64,000 nucleotides of DNA from Vicia villosa (taxonomy: Eukaryota; Streptophyta; Magnoliopsida; Fabales; Fabaceae), in NCBI RefSeq assembly GCF_029867415.1, contig NC_081183.1, forward strand, positions 30,715,806-30,779,805, written 5' to 3'. Of this stretch, positions 1 through 13,335 are shown piece by piece; positions within the stretch are counted from its first letter, which is position 1; every line of letters starts with the position of its first letter. The notes beneath the pieces were generated by a model. It had not been told where the DNA came from. It did no database searches and saw only the letters and a program-made list of their open reading frames with translations. The translations under genes were made by a program, and so were the position numbers.

Positions 1-635
1 TATGAAGTACTTATTATACTTCCAAGTTGTTTGAGTTGAGATAAAGCTGATAGTTGACTGTTATTCGAATGCTATGTATCATTGTTGAATGAAATACAAG
101 TTGAAGTTCTAAGTTGATATGTGATACCCCAATGTGTTGTTTGAAATTTTTAAATACTCTGATATTTTCCGCATCATAATTTCGGGTAGAATTTGAGGTG
201 TTACATACCCGACTTCGCATCTTGGGTAAGTAGTGGTTTTAAGATCAAATGATATTAAGGTGTACATTGTACAACTTAATAATATGATACATTCAAAAAT
301 GTAATGGATTCTATCATGTTCCATTCCATCGCTCTCTTTTATTCGCAAATCTAGACAATAAAATTTCATTAATTATCACTCTGTTCCATTTCATTCTTTC
401 TAATACCACTAATCTAAAAATATCCTAATTAAAATTGCAAATTACAATTTTTAACCATCAAATTAAATCTAATTTAAAAATTAAAATTGTAGAATAAGTT
501 AAAAACACTTATTGTAAGTAGATATTTATATATTTATTGGTGGGTACGAATGATTGTTTGACCATGAGTGTAAAATTTTATATTGATACCTTTTATTTAA
601 AAACCATATTAAGAAAATTGATCTTATGTTGAATT
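1..635. other. AT-rich flank without a recognisable gene
   Basis: No coding pattern, RNA gene or complete element is recognised. A motif ending in GGTGTTACA (about 195-205) resembles the 3' end of gypsy-type LTRs, so the first 205 bases could be the tail of an LTR that starts outside the window. This is a weak inference from one motif. The two minus-strand open frames over this stretch are short, low-complexity and look random. Confidence 0.4.
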
Positions 636-719
636 ATTATGTTAAAATTTCCATTGATTAGTCATAGAACAAACAATGTCAAACATATACATTGTGTTTA
701 GATTTTATTCTAATCATTT

Positions 720-1934
<1,215 letters not shown>

Positions 1935-3074
1935 TCTTTAAGAGATTGTTCTTTACTCTAGGTACAAGGTGGAAGATCCTACTATAAATAATTTGTGGAG
2001 TATTAAAAAAGTCGTTAGAGGTTTTGAGAAGACTTTGGATCTTCGAGTGAATTTCTTCAAGAGTGTTCTTATAAGTGTTAAAGGGGGATATAGTCTTTTT
2101 ATCCTCTCCAGGAGAATTCCTTTACTATGAGATTGAAACACCTCCTTTTGAGTATACTAGTTTTTTCTTGGAGGATAATCCTCGACTTGAAGTTACTTGG
2201 AATCCTTTAAGCAACCTATTGAATAAGAGGCTCATATCTTAGAAGTATAAATATGTTAGTTTGAGTGGTAAAGTGTTTGTTTTCTTAATTTTGTTCGTAA
2301 TGTTATTCACATTTTCTTGTCTTTATTGAAGAAGACTGTAAAGGTTTGGAAGAAGCTTGTCAAGTTACAAAGATGGTTTCTTTCACTACAAGAAAACAAT
2401 GCTTCAGCCACGTGAATATCACAACGCAATAAAGGGAAGTTGCCTCGTGAATACCACGACGCATACGTTTTAAAATAATAATAAAATAATGAAATTCGGG
2501 TTTTCACGTGGGGGAAGAGGAAAATTTTAGAAAAATTGGTAGTGACGTGAAAATTACGCCGCTATAGTAAAGTTAAAAATAATAATTAAAATAAAGGTTT
2601 CAGCTTTTTATGTGGGGAAAGTTTGAATTTTTTGAAAATATAATAGTGTCGTGAAATTCACATCGCTACTTAAAAGTATATTGAGAAATGATATCTGATT
2701 GACACGCAGAATTTTGTGTCTTGAAATTCACGACGGTAAATCTGACGGACATAATTTTGTATGGTGAAATTCACAATGGTAAATTTGCTATGTGTTCTCG
2801 AGATCTGCATCCCTTCATTATTCCATAACCATTTCCTCCTCTTCTATTATTATTTCCTCTCCCACACCATTTATCTTCCTCCTCTCAACAATATAAACCC
2901 TTTTCCTTCTCAATATTTCTACCCTCCCTCACCAATTTTATTAAACTCCAAACCTCAAAATTTAAAGGTATAAAATTTTTTTTAATAGCTAATCAAGAAG
3001 TAGATCAAAGTTAGGCTCAAGAAGGTGTTCACGAATTTGATCTAAGAAATTTCTTCAATTAAGGTATGTTTTAT

Positions 3075-3935
<861 letters not shown>

Positions 3936-3991
3936 AGTTGTGGGTTGGTTTTTTCTCTGATATAATTTTTTTTAATTTATACATAGGTTTT

Positions 3992-4073
<82 letters not shown>

Positions 4074-4829
4074 TATAAATAGGTTAAATATTTTTTTAAA
4101 AATTAAAAACTGTTAAATTTTGAAATAGTTTTAATATAATTTTAAAAAATACGAAAAAAATGTTTTTGTCGTGAATATCACACAAGAAATTTGTGGCGTG
4201 ATTTTCACCTGGAAATCAGAATACATAACTATGTATCGTTCTGCAATACTCTACAATCTATTAAACGTTTAGCGTCATGAATATTACGCAACAAATTTGT
4301 GGCGTGATTTTCATGTGGCAACCATTTGCTACAAACGCTCATGCCTCGTGTTTTTTTTCACGTCGCTAATTGTCTCTGTGATGTGATTTTTGTATTAGTG
4401 TCGTGATATGCACGAGGCAAATTATAGTTATTTTAGTGTTTAGGGTTGCAGAGGAAAGGTGTTTTAAAGATATCTTTGATTAAGTGAAATGAGTTTGTAA
4501 GTCAAAGATTATAGAGGGTTTAGGAGTCCGGAACTGCCAATTGATTAATCTTGCCCTTTTGGCAAAATGGAGATGGATATTACTTACAAGATATGCTAGG
4601 TCTTTGGAGGGATATTTTTGTAGCTAGATATAAAGCTTTACTTGTTTCCTCTCTTTGTGGGGGGAGGGAAGAAGATATATGTTCTACTTCTTGGTGTAAA
4701 TAGATGTCTCTTCTTGGGTCCAAAGATGAGGATATCTCATATTGGTTTGTTGATGGTATCATTAGGAGATTTGGATCGGGCTACCAAAATTAATTTTGGA
4801 AGGATCTTTGGTTAAGGTCTATTCCTTTA

Positions 4830-5303
4830 GGCTTTATTTGGAAGTTTGGAGGGGGAGAGGAGGGAAGGCTTTTGAAAATTTTTTTTTTTTTTAAATATTT
4901 GATATTTTTTGAAAAATTAATTTTGTATAAAATGATAAAAGAGTTTTTTTATCATTACTATATTTTTCATTTTTGAAATACTATAGCAACATAAAAGATA
5001 TTTGAAAAAATCATGTAAGCCCTCCAAAACTCTCATCCAATACAAATTTTGAGCTCCCCCAAAATTAGGGAGTTTTTGGTTTTATGAATAAAAGAAAACC
5101 CTCCCAACAAAAATCCTTCAATTATTTCCACTCAACCATTTTTTAAACCCCCCCCCCCATTCAATACAAATTTTTAGCTCCCTCAAATTAGGGAGTTTTT
5201 GGTTTTATGAATAAAAGAAAAACCTCCCAACCAAAATCTTTCAATTATTTCCACTCAACCCTTATTTTTTTTCAACCCCCCCTCCAAGCTCCCAAACAAA
5301 CCC
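4830..5303. mobile_element. PIF/Harbinger (Tourist-like) MITE
   Basis: The 474-bp element begins GGCTTTATTTGGAAGTTTGG. Its right end, read inward, is GGGTTTGTTTGGGAGCTTGG, a TIR of Tourist/Harbinger type. The TSD is TTA (4827-4829 and 5304-5306), the trinucleotide typical of that superfamily. The LINE reading continues on either side. The interior holds an approximately 125-bp tandem duplication (around 5020-5150 and 5150-5275) plus C-rich runs. The same insertion is present in copies C (28569-29065) and B (46299-46690), so it predates the duplication of the locus. B has only one copy of the internal repeat. Confidence 0.85.
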
Positions 5304-5774
5304 TTAAAATCCAAATTCTCTGGTCTATTCTCTAATTATGTTCACTTTTATGAGTTGGTGGGAGAGATCAGTTTGGTGGTTAATAGATATCTAGTTTTGG
5401 ATCTTAGGTGGTGGAGATGATTTTTTTCTTAGAGAGTTACCCCTTTTTCAGAATATTCTCTTTGCTTTGAGACATCACTTTTTCATAAGATAAAGATTAG
5501 TAAATTTTTAAGCATGCTAGTTAAGGTACTTTCTTAGTGGCCTCTTCTTACCATGTTCATAGGGTTAGCTCTAGCTCTTATTTGGCTTCTCTTTTAGACA
5601 AGAATTTATCCATACCCCTTATCTAGGATAGTTTGGCTTCTTTTAAGGTATTGGTATTTTGTGGATAACTTTTGCAACCAAATCCCTTATAGAGAGAACT
5701 TGTCTATAAGAGAGGTGATTATTGATCCTAGTAGGATCTCTTGTCCCTGGTGTAGGGACTTGGTTGAGTCGGTC

Positions 5775-5839
5775 CCTACCTTTTTGTTACTTGTGAGCTA
5801 ACCCTACCTTTTTGTTACTTGTGAGCTAACCCTATCTAC
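5775..5839. other. LINE/SIRE rearrangement junction with short tandem duplication
   Basis: About 28-30 bp of LINE sequence (core TTTTTGTTACTTGTGAGC) occurs twice in tandem here, but once at the same place in copy C (about 29538-29567). Immediately after the second copy the sequence becomes SIRE pol (RNase H C-terminal region). No LTR or TSD lies at this border, so it was made by breakage and end joining, not by integration. Confidence 0.8.
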
Positions 5840-5964
5840 GTGTTCTATCTTTAAACTTCGTTGATACAGACCATTAATGGGCTGATATCTTTACAAAACC
5901 CCTTGCTGAAGATAGGTTTAAGTTCATTCTAAAGAATATAAGTATGGATTTATGCCCAGAATGA
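5840..5964 (+). pseudogene. SIRE-1 pol tail (RNase H C-terminus)
   Basis: The last 40 or so codons of the copia polyprotein, closely matching the end of SIRE-3 pol at 60190-60302. It contains the FTKPLAED motif that closes RNase H in Ty1-copia elements, and ends with a stop at 5962-5964. All upstream pol sequence is absent because of the junction at about 5839. Confidence 0.9.
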
Positions 5965-6147
5965 AAGGAATAGAAGTTCTGATATATGGATTAGATTTGA
6001 AATGATCAGTTTTTAGTTTTCTTATAAGAAGTTCTGATGCTGTTCAATTAGATATTCTGATTCTGCTATTGCTAACATTTCACATGTCTAAGTTGATTCA
6101 GAATCTCTTTTAAAGCAAAACAGCTGCCACTAGCTATTCCAGAAGAT

Positions 6148-6322
6148 GAACACGTGTTCACTCTATTTGGACGCCGCCCTAGGTAACTGTGCAAATCATT
6201 TCAAATATCACGTTTTACCCTAACGTCACTCAACATTAAATGCATTTGATTTTCTGCATCTTGTAACTGTTCATTCTCAGAATTTAATTGCATTTAGTTT
6301 TCAAAGCCGTGTCTATTTAAAC
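6148..6322 (+). promoter_or_regulatory. Putative internal promoter upstream of the env-like ORF (SIRE-1)
   Basis: A perfect 12-base palindrome GAACACGTGTTC with a G-box core (6148-6159) is followed by a conserved block containing CGCCCTAGGTAACTG. A TATA-like CTATTTAAAC lies at 6313-6322, about 125 bp before the likely ATG at 6445. The same three parts occur in the same order in SIRE-3 (60484-60683). Promoter function is inferred; no transcription data are available. Confidence 0.45.
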
Positions 6323-6444
6323 CGCCCTCTCATATTATTCTCTCTTTTACGCACTCATTCTCTCCATTGTGTATGCATTTCAGCAATCTATTTTCTCTTT
6401 TCTCTTACCCTAAAAAGAAAACCAACAATCTCATTAAAGTGTCA

Positions 6445-7243
6445 ATGGCTGCTTCTTCATCTCAAAATGTTGGTTCTTCATCTCAACAACAACAACCACA
6501 ACAAGAACAAGAACAAGAGCTCATTCCAATGATTACTTGCTTGATTCCTCGAGATCAGTTGGAAGTTATATGTGAACTGATGGTGGATGTTGTTTCAAAA
6601 ATGGTCGTCTTTGTTTCTTGAGTTCTGTGGACCGGTCTATCCAGACCTAGTGAAAGATTTCTGGGTTCATGCGTTCGTTATCCCTAAAGCAATTGTTTCG
6701 TTTGTTCATGGAAGATTCTTTTCCATCACTGAAAACACATTGAGAATGTTGTTTGATTTGATGAACGCTGAAGGAGAAACTGAAGCAACTCTAAGAACAG
6801 ATTGGGATGCAGTTTACGCTGAAATCTTTACTGATAGAAAGAAATCAACAGGAGTTAAGGATCTGAAGAACATATACAAGATATGGACAAAGATTCTTCT
6901 AGGTTGTTTTTACCACAGGAAATCAACCAGTTCTTCTGACTTCATCAACAACAACCAACAATACATCATGTATTGTATTGGTACTCAGAAGAAGGTTGAT
7001 GTTACCTACATCATTTTCAATCACTTGTGGAATGCTGTAAAGGACTCTCGAGACAAGAGCAAAACAAAGAAGAAAGGAACTGTTATTCCTTTTGGAAGGA
7101 TTATTACCAATCTTCTGGTTCAAACCAAGATGGTTGAAGAGTTGGAAAATGCTGGAATTGTCAAAGATCCTTATACAATCAATGGGAGTGTCTTGAATGC
7201 TACTTCTTTGAAGAAAATGGGTCTTATTCAAGCTATTGGTACT
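6445..7243 (+). pseudogene. SIRE-1 env-like ORF, 5' part
   Basis: First part of the extra ORF that SIRE/Maximus elements carry after pol. The likely start is the ATG at 6445, with MAASSSQ followed by a Gln/Glu-rich stretch. An in-frame ATG at 6367 would add 26 residues. A frameshift near 6590 moves the reading from the first frame into the one used from 6587. Thereafter it is closely similar to the SIRE-3 ORF at 60804: the PVYPDLVKDFWVHA block, the FYHRK block, and a lysine-rich segment. It is cut at 7243 by the Ogre-like insertion and resumes at 20521. The role of this protein is unknown, and 'env-like' is the family label only. The N-terminal domain looks like the 'putative plant transposon protein' type, a comparison from memory. 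Confidence 0.8.
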
Positions 7244-10201
7244 TGTAGCAAACTGCCCTAAAAATAAAGGTTTAGAGTCGCCACCTATTCTGAAGGGCGA
7301 ATAGGAAACCCTACGCATTTTAGAGATTCGGGGTAAGTTATTATAATCAGGTCGAGGGAAGGTGTTAGGCACCCTCAACCCTTTCCTAAGGTTTGATATT
7401 AAAATAAAGGTTTATGGCTAAAATTATAGAGGTTAATAGCTAAGGAAATGAATAGGGTGAAAATTGAGATTTGAACTAAATTGAGGTTTTGAGGGAGGGG
7501 ACTCGCCTTGGTTATCCAAGTGCCTACGTATCTCCTTATGGAGAATCAGAGTCAACGTAGTTCGGGCACTGGGTTGTACGCCTTAGGATTGAATTTTGAT
7601 TTGATATGGTTGGAAGTTGTTTTAAAGGCTTTTTGAGTGGCCTATCGCAGTTTTGAATTTGATTTAAAGATGGAAAAGTTTCGAGGTTTGGCATACAACC
7701 CTGATTTGATATGTCACCGTTAGATGCGATGACCAATAGAGTTGGTCAGTATAGCTAACGGATTAATGGGGCATTGCTGGTTACTCTGATCGATAGATTC
7801 GATCGTCGCGGGCAGCAAATTAAATATGTTTTAATTTTGTAATTAAATCTCATGTTTTATTCTTTTATCTCTCGTCTAATGCGACTAATAGCTTTAGTCG
7901 GGTCGAGGAGAGAATTATTCAAGAATTAATCAAATTAATGTTTTTGCCAAATGGCAATGGGATTGGGCAAACCCTAATTTCTTAATAGACTTTTCTAGAG
8001 TTTTTGTGATCCTTAAAAATCAAGATTGATTAAAATAAATTAAATCGGATAATCGAGATAAACGGGATAATCCTAATTAATTATAATCTAATCCTAATTT
8101 TTAATTTCCTACTATTAATTTAATTTTAAGATTGAATTATATATATGTTTAAGACTAATTATACAATTTATACGAACAATTATAAAAACAATTAAATAAC
8201 ACCTGGGCATCAATCCTATGTTGTGCATCCCTGGGGGAGTATGGTGTGTCTGCGCTCCTGGGCCTCTTGATCATGCGCTAGTGACCATCTGATGGTGCTG
8301 AGCGAGGGTGCACTTTAAGCATGCACGCACATAGTTATTGAACCTATGAGAAGAGAAAAAAGAAGAAAAAAGATTTACCCAACCAGGATTCGAACCCTGG
8401 TTCTTAGGATCATACATCACACACTCTACCAATTGGACTCTTTTCATTTGCTGTTCAATGTATAGTCCATAAAACATTAGTATAAAAATACGTGCCATTC
8501 GTGGAAAATCAAAGAGACCAACGCGTGGGCCCCATCGACCCTTGGAGTCACCAATCATATGCAGAGATAGAACCTAGGAGATTTGACCATCCAATCGGAA
8601 CGCACAAACCTGCCACGCCAGCGCTGACCGCCCCCTGTAAATGTCAAACCGTCGCCGGTGGTGGTTCTCTCCTTCTTCTCCGGCGAGGAAAACCTTGAAA
8701 CCTGCGAATGGCCAGCAAAACGCACAAAAAGAAACCCTACCCCCCCTAAATCAGGTGCCGCGATCTCAGTGGTGATGTTAGTTTCGATTGAAAAGGGGTG
8801 GAAATACGAATCCGAAGCAAGAGGAGCTCCTTGCCCTAACAATGGCAAGTTGTGATCCAAGCTCCTAAACCCCCATGTAAAGCATCATGAATGTTTCATA
8901 GATACCCCTGAACATGACTGTATGCAGCAAATGGATTTGTAACGTAAGAATTAAGCGATTCGAAGTTTGGAACAACTTACCTCCGGCCAAGACGAATGGT
9001 AGGGTTCCGGACGTTTGCGAGCGCGAGTGTCTATTGTCCTTGGTCCCTGCAGTTCCCAGGAGCACGAAGAGATCTTTAGAAACTCTTGAGAGAGCCTGCA
9101 ATGTCGAGTTCGATGATGCAACTTTGTTCTTGATATTTTCAAGTGTAAACCCTAAGTCATATGGCTGCCTCTTTCCTCCAAATTTTCGGCCCCCTCCTAA
9201 TGAATGTTTTAGAATATATATATCATCACATTAGGGTTCAATCTTTGGAAAATAATCAAACTACTATTAACATGAAAATTGAAAAAAATATTTTGTATAA
9301 AATCTTTCTATTTTAGAACAATAATCTATTTCATGCACATTCTCCATTCATTCTTGGCCCTTGGATCATATTTAGATTTGTTTTGAATTAATAGAAAAGG
9401 AATGATCATTATATGGTTATTTTAGGATTTTATTTAATTTTTATTTGAATTTAAATGAATAAAAATAAAATAATATCACAAGAACAATTATATTGGACCA
9501 ATGGACCTCTCTTGGGCTTTTATTTGATCAAGACCAAAGCCATATACTTTCATATATTTTTACTTAATTTATTTGCCTTTTAATTGACTAAAATTCAAAT
9601 AAATATAAAATAAAAACTATAAAAATGTGGGGATGTATTTGGAGGTTCTTAGTGCTCTTATAAGCAATTTTGGATCAACAAAACCTAAGCCCATTTGGGA
9701 AATTTGCAAGATTGGATAATATTTCTTTCATGGACTTCTTGAATTTCAACCAACTTGCGCAATTCATAACTTCCTCAATTTTAATCATATAAATGCATTC
9801 TAGGACTTTTTAGAAAGCTTAAAGAGTCCTCTAAATGACACTTTTGGTTTCATCTCAATTGAAGCTTCCATGCTCAAGTTATAAGCTTTGACCCAAAAGG
9901 TGTTTTTGTTGACCTTTTCGGAGGACCTGTAATGTTTTTGTCCATATCTCCCAAATGGTGCATTTCTTGATCTTGGGCCCAACATCAAAGTTGTAGAGGA
10001 TGAAGTTTCCTTGAGGATAGGCTTTGGTTGGAGAATTTATGACAAACCATGCGAGAGTTATGGCCGGTCAAAGTTGAGTTGACTTTTTTTAGTTAAAAAC
10101 CCTGATTTGAACCTTTGATTAGGAGAGAGTGACCTGAGTTTAACCACTGAGCCTTGAACCCTTGAAAATGAAATAAGACGGGCAAATTTTGGGGTATGAC
10201 A
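7244..10201 (-). repeat. 3' LTR of the Ogre-like element
   Basis: 2958 bp, left copy on the + strand. It carries a tRNA-like block at 8378-8443 and short (AT)5 at 9214-9223, where the other LTR has a long TA tract. The plus-strand open frames inside (for example around 8492-9234) are recurrent in both LTRs and show no protein-like conservation, so I do not call them genes. Confidence 0.9.
8378..8443 (-). other. tRNA-like block in the 3' LTR
   Basis: On the minus strand this has an A-box-like AATTGGTAGAGTG and a B-box-like GGTTCGAATCC flanked by a 7-bp T-arm-like stem (AACCAGG/CCTGGTT). The T loop is eight bases and the acceptor ends do not pair, so it is probably a degenerate tRNA-derived block rather than a working tRNA gene. 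It could still bind TFIIIC. Its twin is at 18591-18653. Confidence 0.5.
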
Positions 10202-10214
10202 GCTGCCCCTGTTC
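10202..10214 (-). other. Polypurine tract of the Ogre-like element
   Basis: Minus strand reads GAACAGGGGCAGC immediately before the TGTCATACCCC start of the 3' LTR, which is the expected place for plus-strand DNA priming. The core CAGGGGCA recurs several times in 13380-14545. Confidence 0.7.
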
Positions 10215-10649
10215 AATCTTCTTGAACCTGAAGAGTCAGATAGGCACGTCTGCCTATCGTGATCTAAAGGTAGAAGATGATTGGACACTGAAAATGCTCT
10301 GAAATTTGCATCTGTTGGGAAGACATTCCGTGGGAGATGGACTTAGAGATGCCACCCAGGGTAAATACCCCTTTTGTGAAGTAGATGTTTCTTGGAAAGA
10401 ACCAGGTGTCTTGGTTGTAGCACGGCCTGAAAAGGCAACCTTATTTTTATGCGATGTTATGATGCATGCGATGTATGATGCAATAAGCTTCTCAAAATAA
10501 ATGAGAGCCATGTATGCGTATGCACTATGTATGAATGAAGTACGTTAGTTGAATGATGCATGATTGTTAGTTGTGTTAGTTGAAGTATGTTAGTAACTTT
10601 GAAAAAGAAAAAGAAAACCTTTATTTGTTATTGATGATGTTTTGGAGAA

Positions 10650-10815
10650 GATCATTACCGAGGGACTAACGTGATAAACTCAATTTGAGAAACCCTTTGT
10701 AAAACCCCTTTATATTTTCGAAGAAGATCACTGCCGAGGGACTAACGTGATGCATCAACCTGATTGAAGAACCCTTTGAAAAACCCTTTGATCACTGCCG
10801 ATGGACTAACGTGAT
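10650..10815. repeat. Minisatellite 1: three spaced units with ATCAC/GTGAT arms
   Basis: The core GGACTAACGTGAT recurs at about 10664, 10738 and 10803. It is preceded by ATCAT or ATCAC about 12 bases upstream, so each unit can pair ATCAC with GTGAT. Spacer lengths differ. Confidence 0.8.
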
Positions 10816-10865
10816 GGGTAATCGTAACTATCAATAGCGACGACTCGCAGTTTGTTGTAGAAGAT

Positions 10866-11550
10866 AGTTAACTTGCTATAGCGCTAGCAAGCTTTCGTAG
10901 TTTGTGAACCCCACTTACTATAGTTCTAGTAAGTTTCCGTAATTTGTGAACCCCACTTACTATAGTTCTAGTAAGTTTCCGTAGTTTGTGAACCCCAAAA
11001 GGATCACTTGCTATAGCTCTAGCATGTTCACCTGCACCAATAGGATTACTTATCATAGTTCTGATAAGCTCACCTGCACCATTTAGATCATCTGCCCTTG
11101 TTCGGACAAATTTCACCTGCACCATTTGGATCATTTGCTCTGGCTCGGACAAATTTCACCTACACCATTTGGATCATTTTCCCTAGTTCGGACAAATTTC
11201 ACCTACACCATTTGGATCATTTGCCCTGGTTCGGAAAAATTTCACCTGCACCATTTGGATCATTTGCCCTGGTTCGGACAAATTTCACCTACACCATTTG
11301 GATCATTTGCCCTGGTTCGGACAAATTTCACCTACACCATTTGGAGTCACTTACCCTTGATCGGGCAAATTTCACCTACACCATTTGGAGTCACTTACCC
11401 TTGATCGGGCAAGCTTACCTGCACCAAAGGAATTACCTGCCATGGTTCTGACAAGCGTACCTACATAAGATGAATCATTTGCTATAGTTCTAGAAAACTT
11501 ACCTGCATGAAAAAGGTTCACTTGCTATAACGCTAGCAAGTTTATCTGTA
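10866..11550. repeat. Minisatellite 2: about 43-bp units with hairpin arms
   Basis: Roughly 14 units. Most end in a CACCT(A/G)CACCATTT-type block and carry a 7-bp inverted repeat around a 6-base loop. Perfect arms include CTTGCTA/TAGCAAG (10872-10891, 11521-11540), CTTACTA/TAGTAAG (10914-10933, 10956-10975) and CTTATCA/TGATAAG (11049-11068). The central units use TTTGCCC/GGACAAA with one mismatch. Open frames of 92-117 codons run through it only because the unit lacks stops. Confidence 0.9.
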
Positions 11551-11595
11551 TAAAATTCTTGACGGTATCCTGTAGATGTATGAAGACGATGCTCG

Positions 11596-11980
11596 CGACT
11601 CGAGAGTTGGAAAGGAAACGATATGTTTAGAAACTCACGACTAGAGGGTCGGAAAACACACCTACCGCAACACGAGGGTTGGAAACTCACGACTGGAGGG
11701 TCAGAAAACACACCTATCGCAACACGAGGGTTGGAAACTCACGACACGAGGGTCGGAAAACACACCTATCACAACACGAGGGTTGGACACTCACGACACG
11801 TGGGTCGGAAAACACACCTATCACAACACGAGGGTTGGACACTCACGACACGTGGGTCGGAAGATACACCTATCACAACACGAGGGTTGGAAACTCACGA
11901 CTCGAGGGTCGGAAAACACACCTATCACAACATGAGGGTTGGACACTCACGACACGTGGGTCAGAAACTGGACTTTTGTA
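11596..11980. repeat. Minisatellite 3: about 52-bp units alternating two hairpins
   Basis: Around seven units. Each contains one hairpin with arms CGAC/GTCG and one with arms CAAC/GTTG around loops such as ACGAGG or TAGAGG (for example 11638-11651 and 11668-11681). The frames through it encode repetitive peptides and are not genes. Confidence 0.9.
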
Positions 11981-12059
11981 GTATGTGAATGCGCTAAATG
12001 CTATGTATATGTTAATGTGTATGTACATGTTTTACGAGTGAAATGAATAGCAAGGTTGC

Positions 12060-12362
12060 TGTCATCGGTAAGGTTACCGGAAAGCATCAATCAGGAGATT
12101 GGGAAGAATATCCCAGTAAGGTTACTGGCATCGTAAGGTTACCAGAAAGCATCGATCAGGTGATTGGAAAGATATCTCAGTAAGGTTACTGGCATCGGTA
12201 AGGTTACCGGAAAACATCCATCAGGTGATTGGAAAGATATCTTAGTAAGGTTACTGGCATCAGTAAGGTTACCGGAAAACATCCATCAGGTGATTGGAAA
12301 GAATATCTCAGTAAGGTTACTGACATCGGTAAGGTTACTAACATCTGTAAGGTTACCGGGAA
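12060..12362. repeat. Minisatellite 4: about 65-bp units, GGTAAGGTTACC type
   Basis: About five units, each with two short hairpins with a GG loop. One has CGGTAA/TTACCG arms (12066-12079). The other has CCAGTAA/TTACTGG arms (12113-12128). They are separated by a CATCAGGTGATTGG-type spacer. Confidence 0.9.
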
Positions 12363-12474
12363 GCAGGTGGACAATGTGGTTTAGCACCGGAGTTTTGAAT
12401 CGGATGTTTTGACGTATGGGATAATGCTTATGCTCATGCGTATGTTGATTGATGTAATGAGTGGAATGAAATAA

Positions 12475-12795
12475 TGTCTTCTATAAGACTACTTGAAAAA
12501 GGTTTCTGGAAAGGATAGAAATTTGTCTTAAAGAAAACCACCTGGAAAGGCTGAAAGATGTCTTTGAAAAGACTACCTAAAAAGGTTTTTTTTTAGAAAG
12601 AGAATGTCTTGAAGAAGATTACCTGAAAAGGTACATGAAAGAGAATGTATTGAAGAATATTACCTGAAAAGGTACTTGAAAGAGAATGTCTTGAAGAAGA
12701 CTACCTGAAAAGGTACTTGGAAATGATGATGATCGTCTTAGAGAAGACTACCTAGAAAGGTTCTTAGAAAGAGAATGTCTTGAGGAAGACTACCC
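12475..12795. repeat. Minisatellite 5: about 41-bp units, GTCTT..AAGAC type
   Basis: About seven units. Each has a GTCTT/AAGAC hairpin (for example 12560-12573, 12688-12701) followed by an ACCT/AGGT hairpin. One unit reads GTATT/AATAT (12647-12660), a matched change in both arms. Confidence 0.88.
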
Positions 12796-13079
12796 TAAAG
12801 GTGTGATGTATAAACCAATGTATGTAATGCATGATTTATATGTATTTGTATGATGCTTCAATGATAGGTTGTTGGTAACCAAAGCGTATATAGTTTGCTG
12901 GAGTTGTAGGGTTGTTTGATAAGATGGGGTGTGATGCTAGCGCGACTTCCCAATCCTTGTGTTTTTTTGAATTTTGAAGATCGTAGTTAGGAGAAAGATC
13001 TGTTCGATGTTGTAAAGTGTAAGAACGCCTTTATCTTATGTTGTGCGCCTTGCCCCAATTTGACCTTTGAAATACTCCA

Positions 13080-13335
13080 CTCCTTTAACCTTTTGAGGTT
13101 CTCCACACCTTTAACCTTTTGAGGCTCTTCACGCCTTTAACCTTTCGAGGTTCTCCACACCTTTAACCTTTGAATTGTTTGCCTTATGGATTTGATATCC
13201 AATGCCCCAATGTTTAGCGGAAAAAAGATGCCTGTGATCTCCAAGATGTGGAGGGAGTGCCCTGAGAAATAACCTTGTCATATGCTTCGACGTTTAGACT
13301 GAAGGGTATGCTCTTGATCTCCAGGATATGGAGGG
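13080..13335. repeat. Minisatellite 6 and paired CTCCA/TGGAG hairpins
   Basis: Four units of about 27 bp with AACCT/AGGTT arms around TTTG or TTCG loops (13087-13100, 13139-13152). These are followed by two separate CTCCA/TGGAG hairpins (13239-13253, 13319-13333) in a duplicated sentence-like block. Confidence 0.8.

Noticed and set aside
2307..2507. Minus-strand ORF near the CACTA left end
   Set aside because: It crosses the LINE/CACTA boundary at 2384, so it is a chance frame.
4821..5330. GGTCTATTC on both sides of the Harbinger MITE as a 9-bp Mutator target duplication
   Set aside because: The right copy lies within continuing LINE coding sequence some 20 bases away from the TIR. TTA directly at the TIRs fits better.
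8378..8443. Functional tRNA gene
   Set aside because: Eight-base T loop, no pairing acceptor stem and no clear anticodon arm. Kept only as a tRNA-like block.
8492..9234. Plus- and minus-strand frames recurring in both Ogre-like LTRs
   Set aside because: Their recurrence is due to LTR duplication. No domain or codon-level conservation is visible, and the positions lie in the noncoding LTR.
11098..11988. Repetitive proteins of 92-121 codons in the Ogre-like interior
   Set aside because: Each comes from a stop-free minisatellite unit. Alternative frames of the same arrays are also open, and the repeats are not phased by threes.
10866..12795. CRISPR-like array
   Set aside because: Repeats and spacers are both variable versions of one unit, the setting is a plant retrotransposon, and no cas genes are present.
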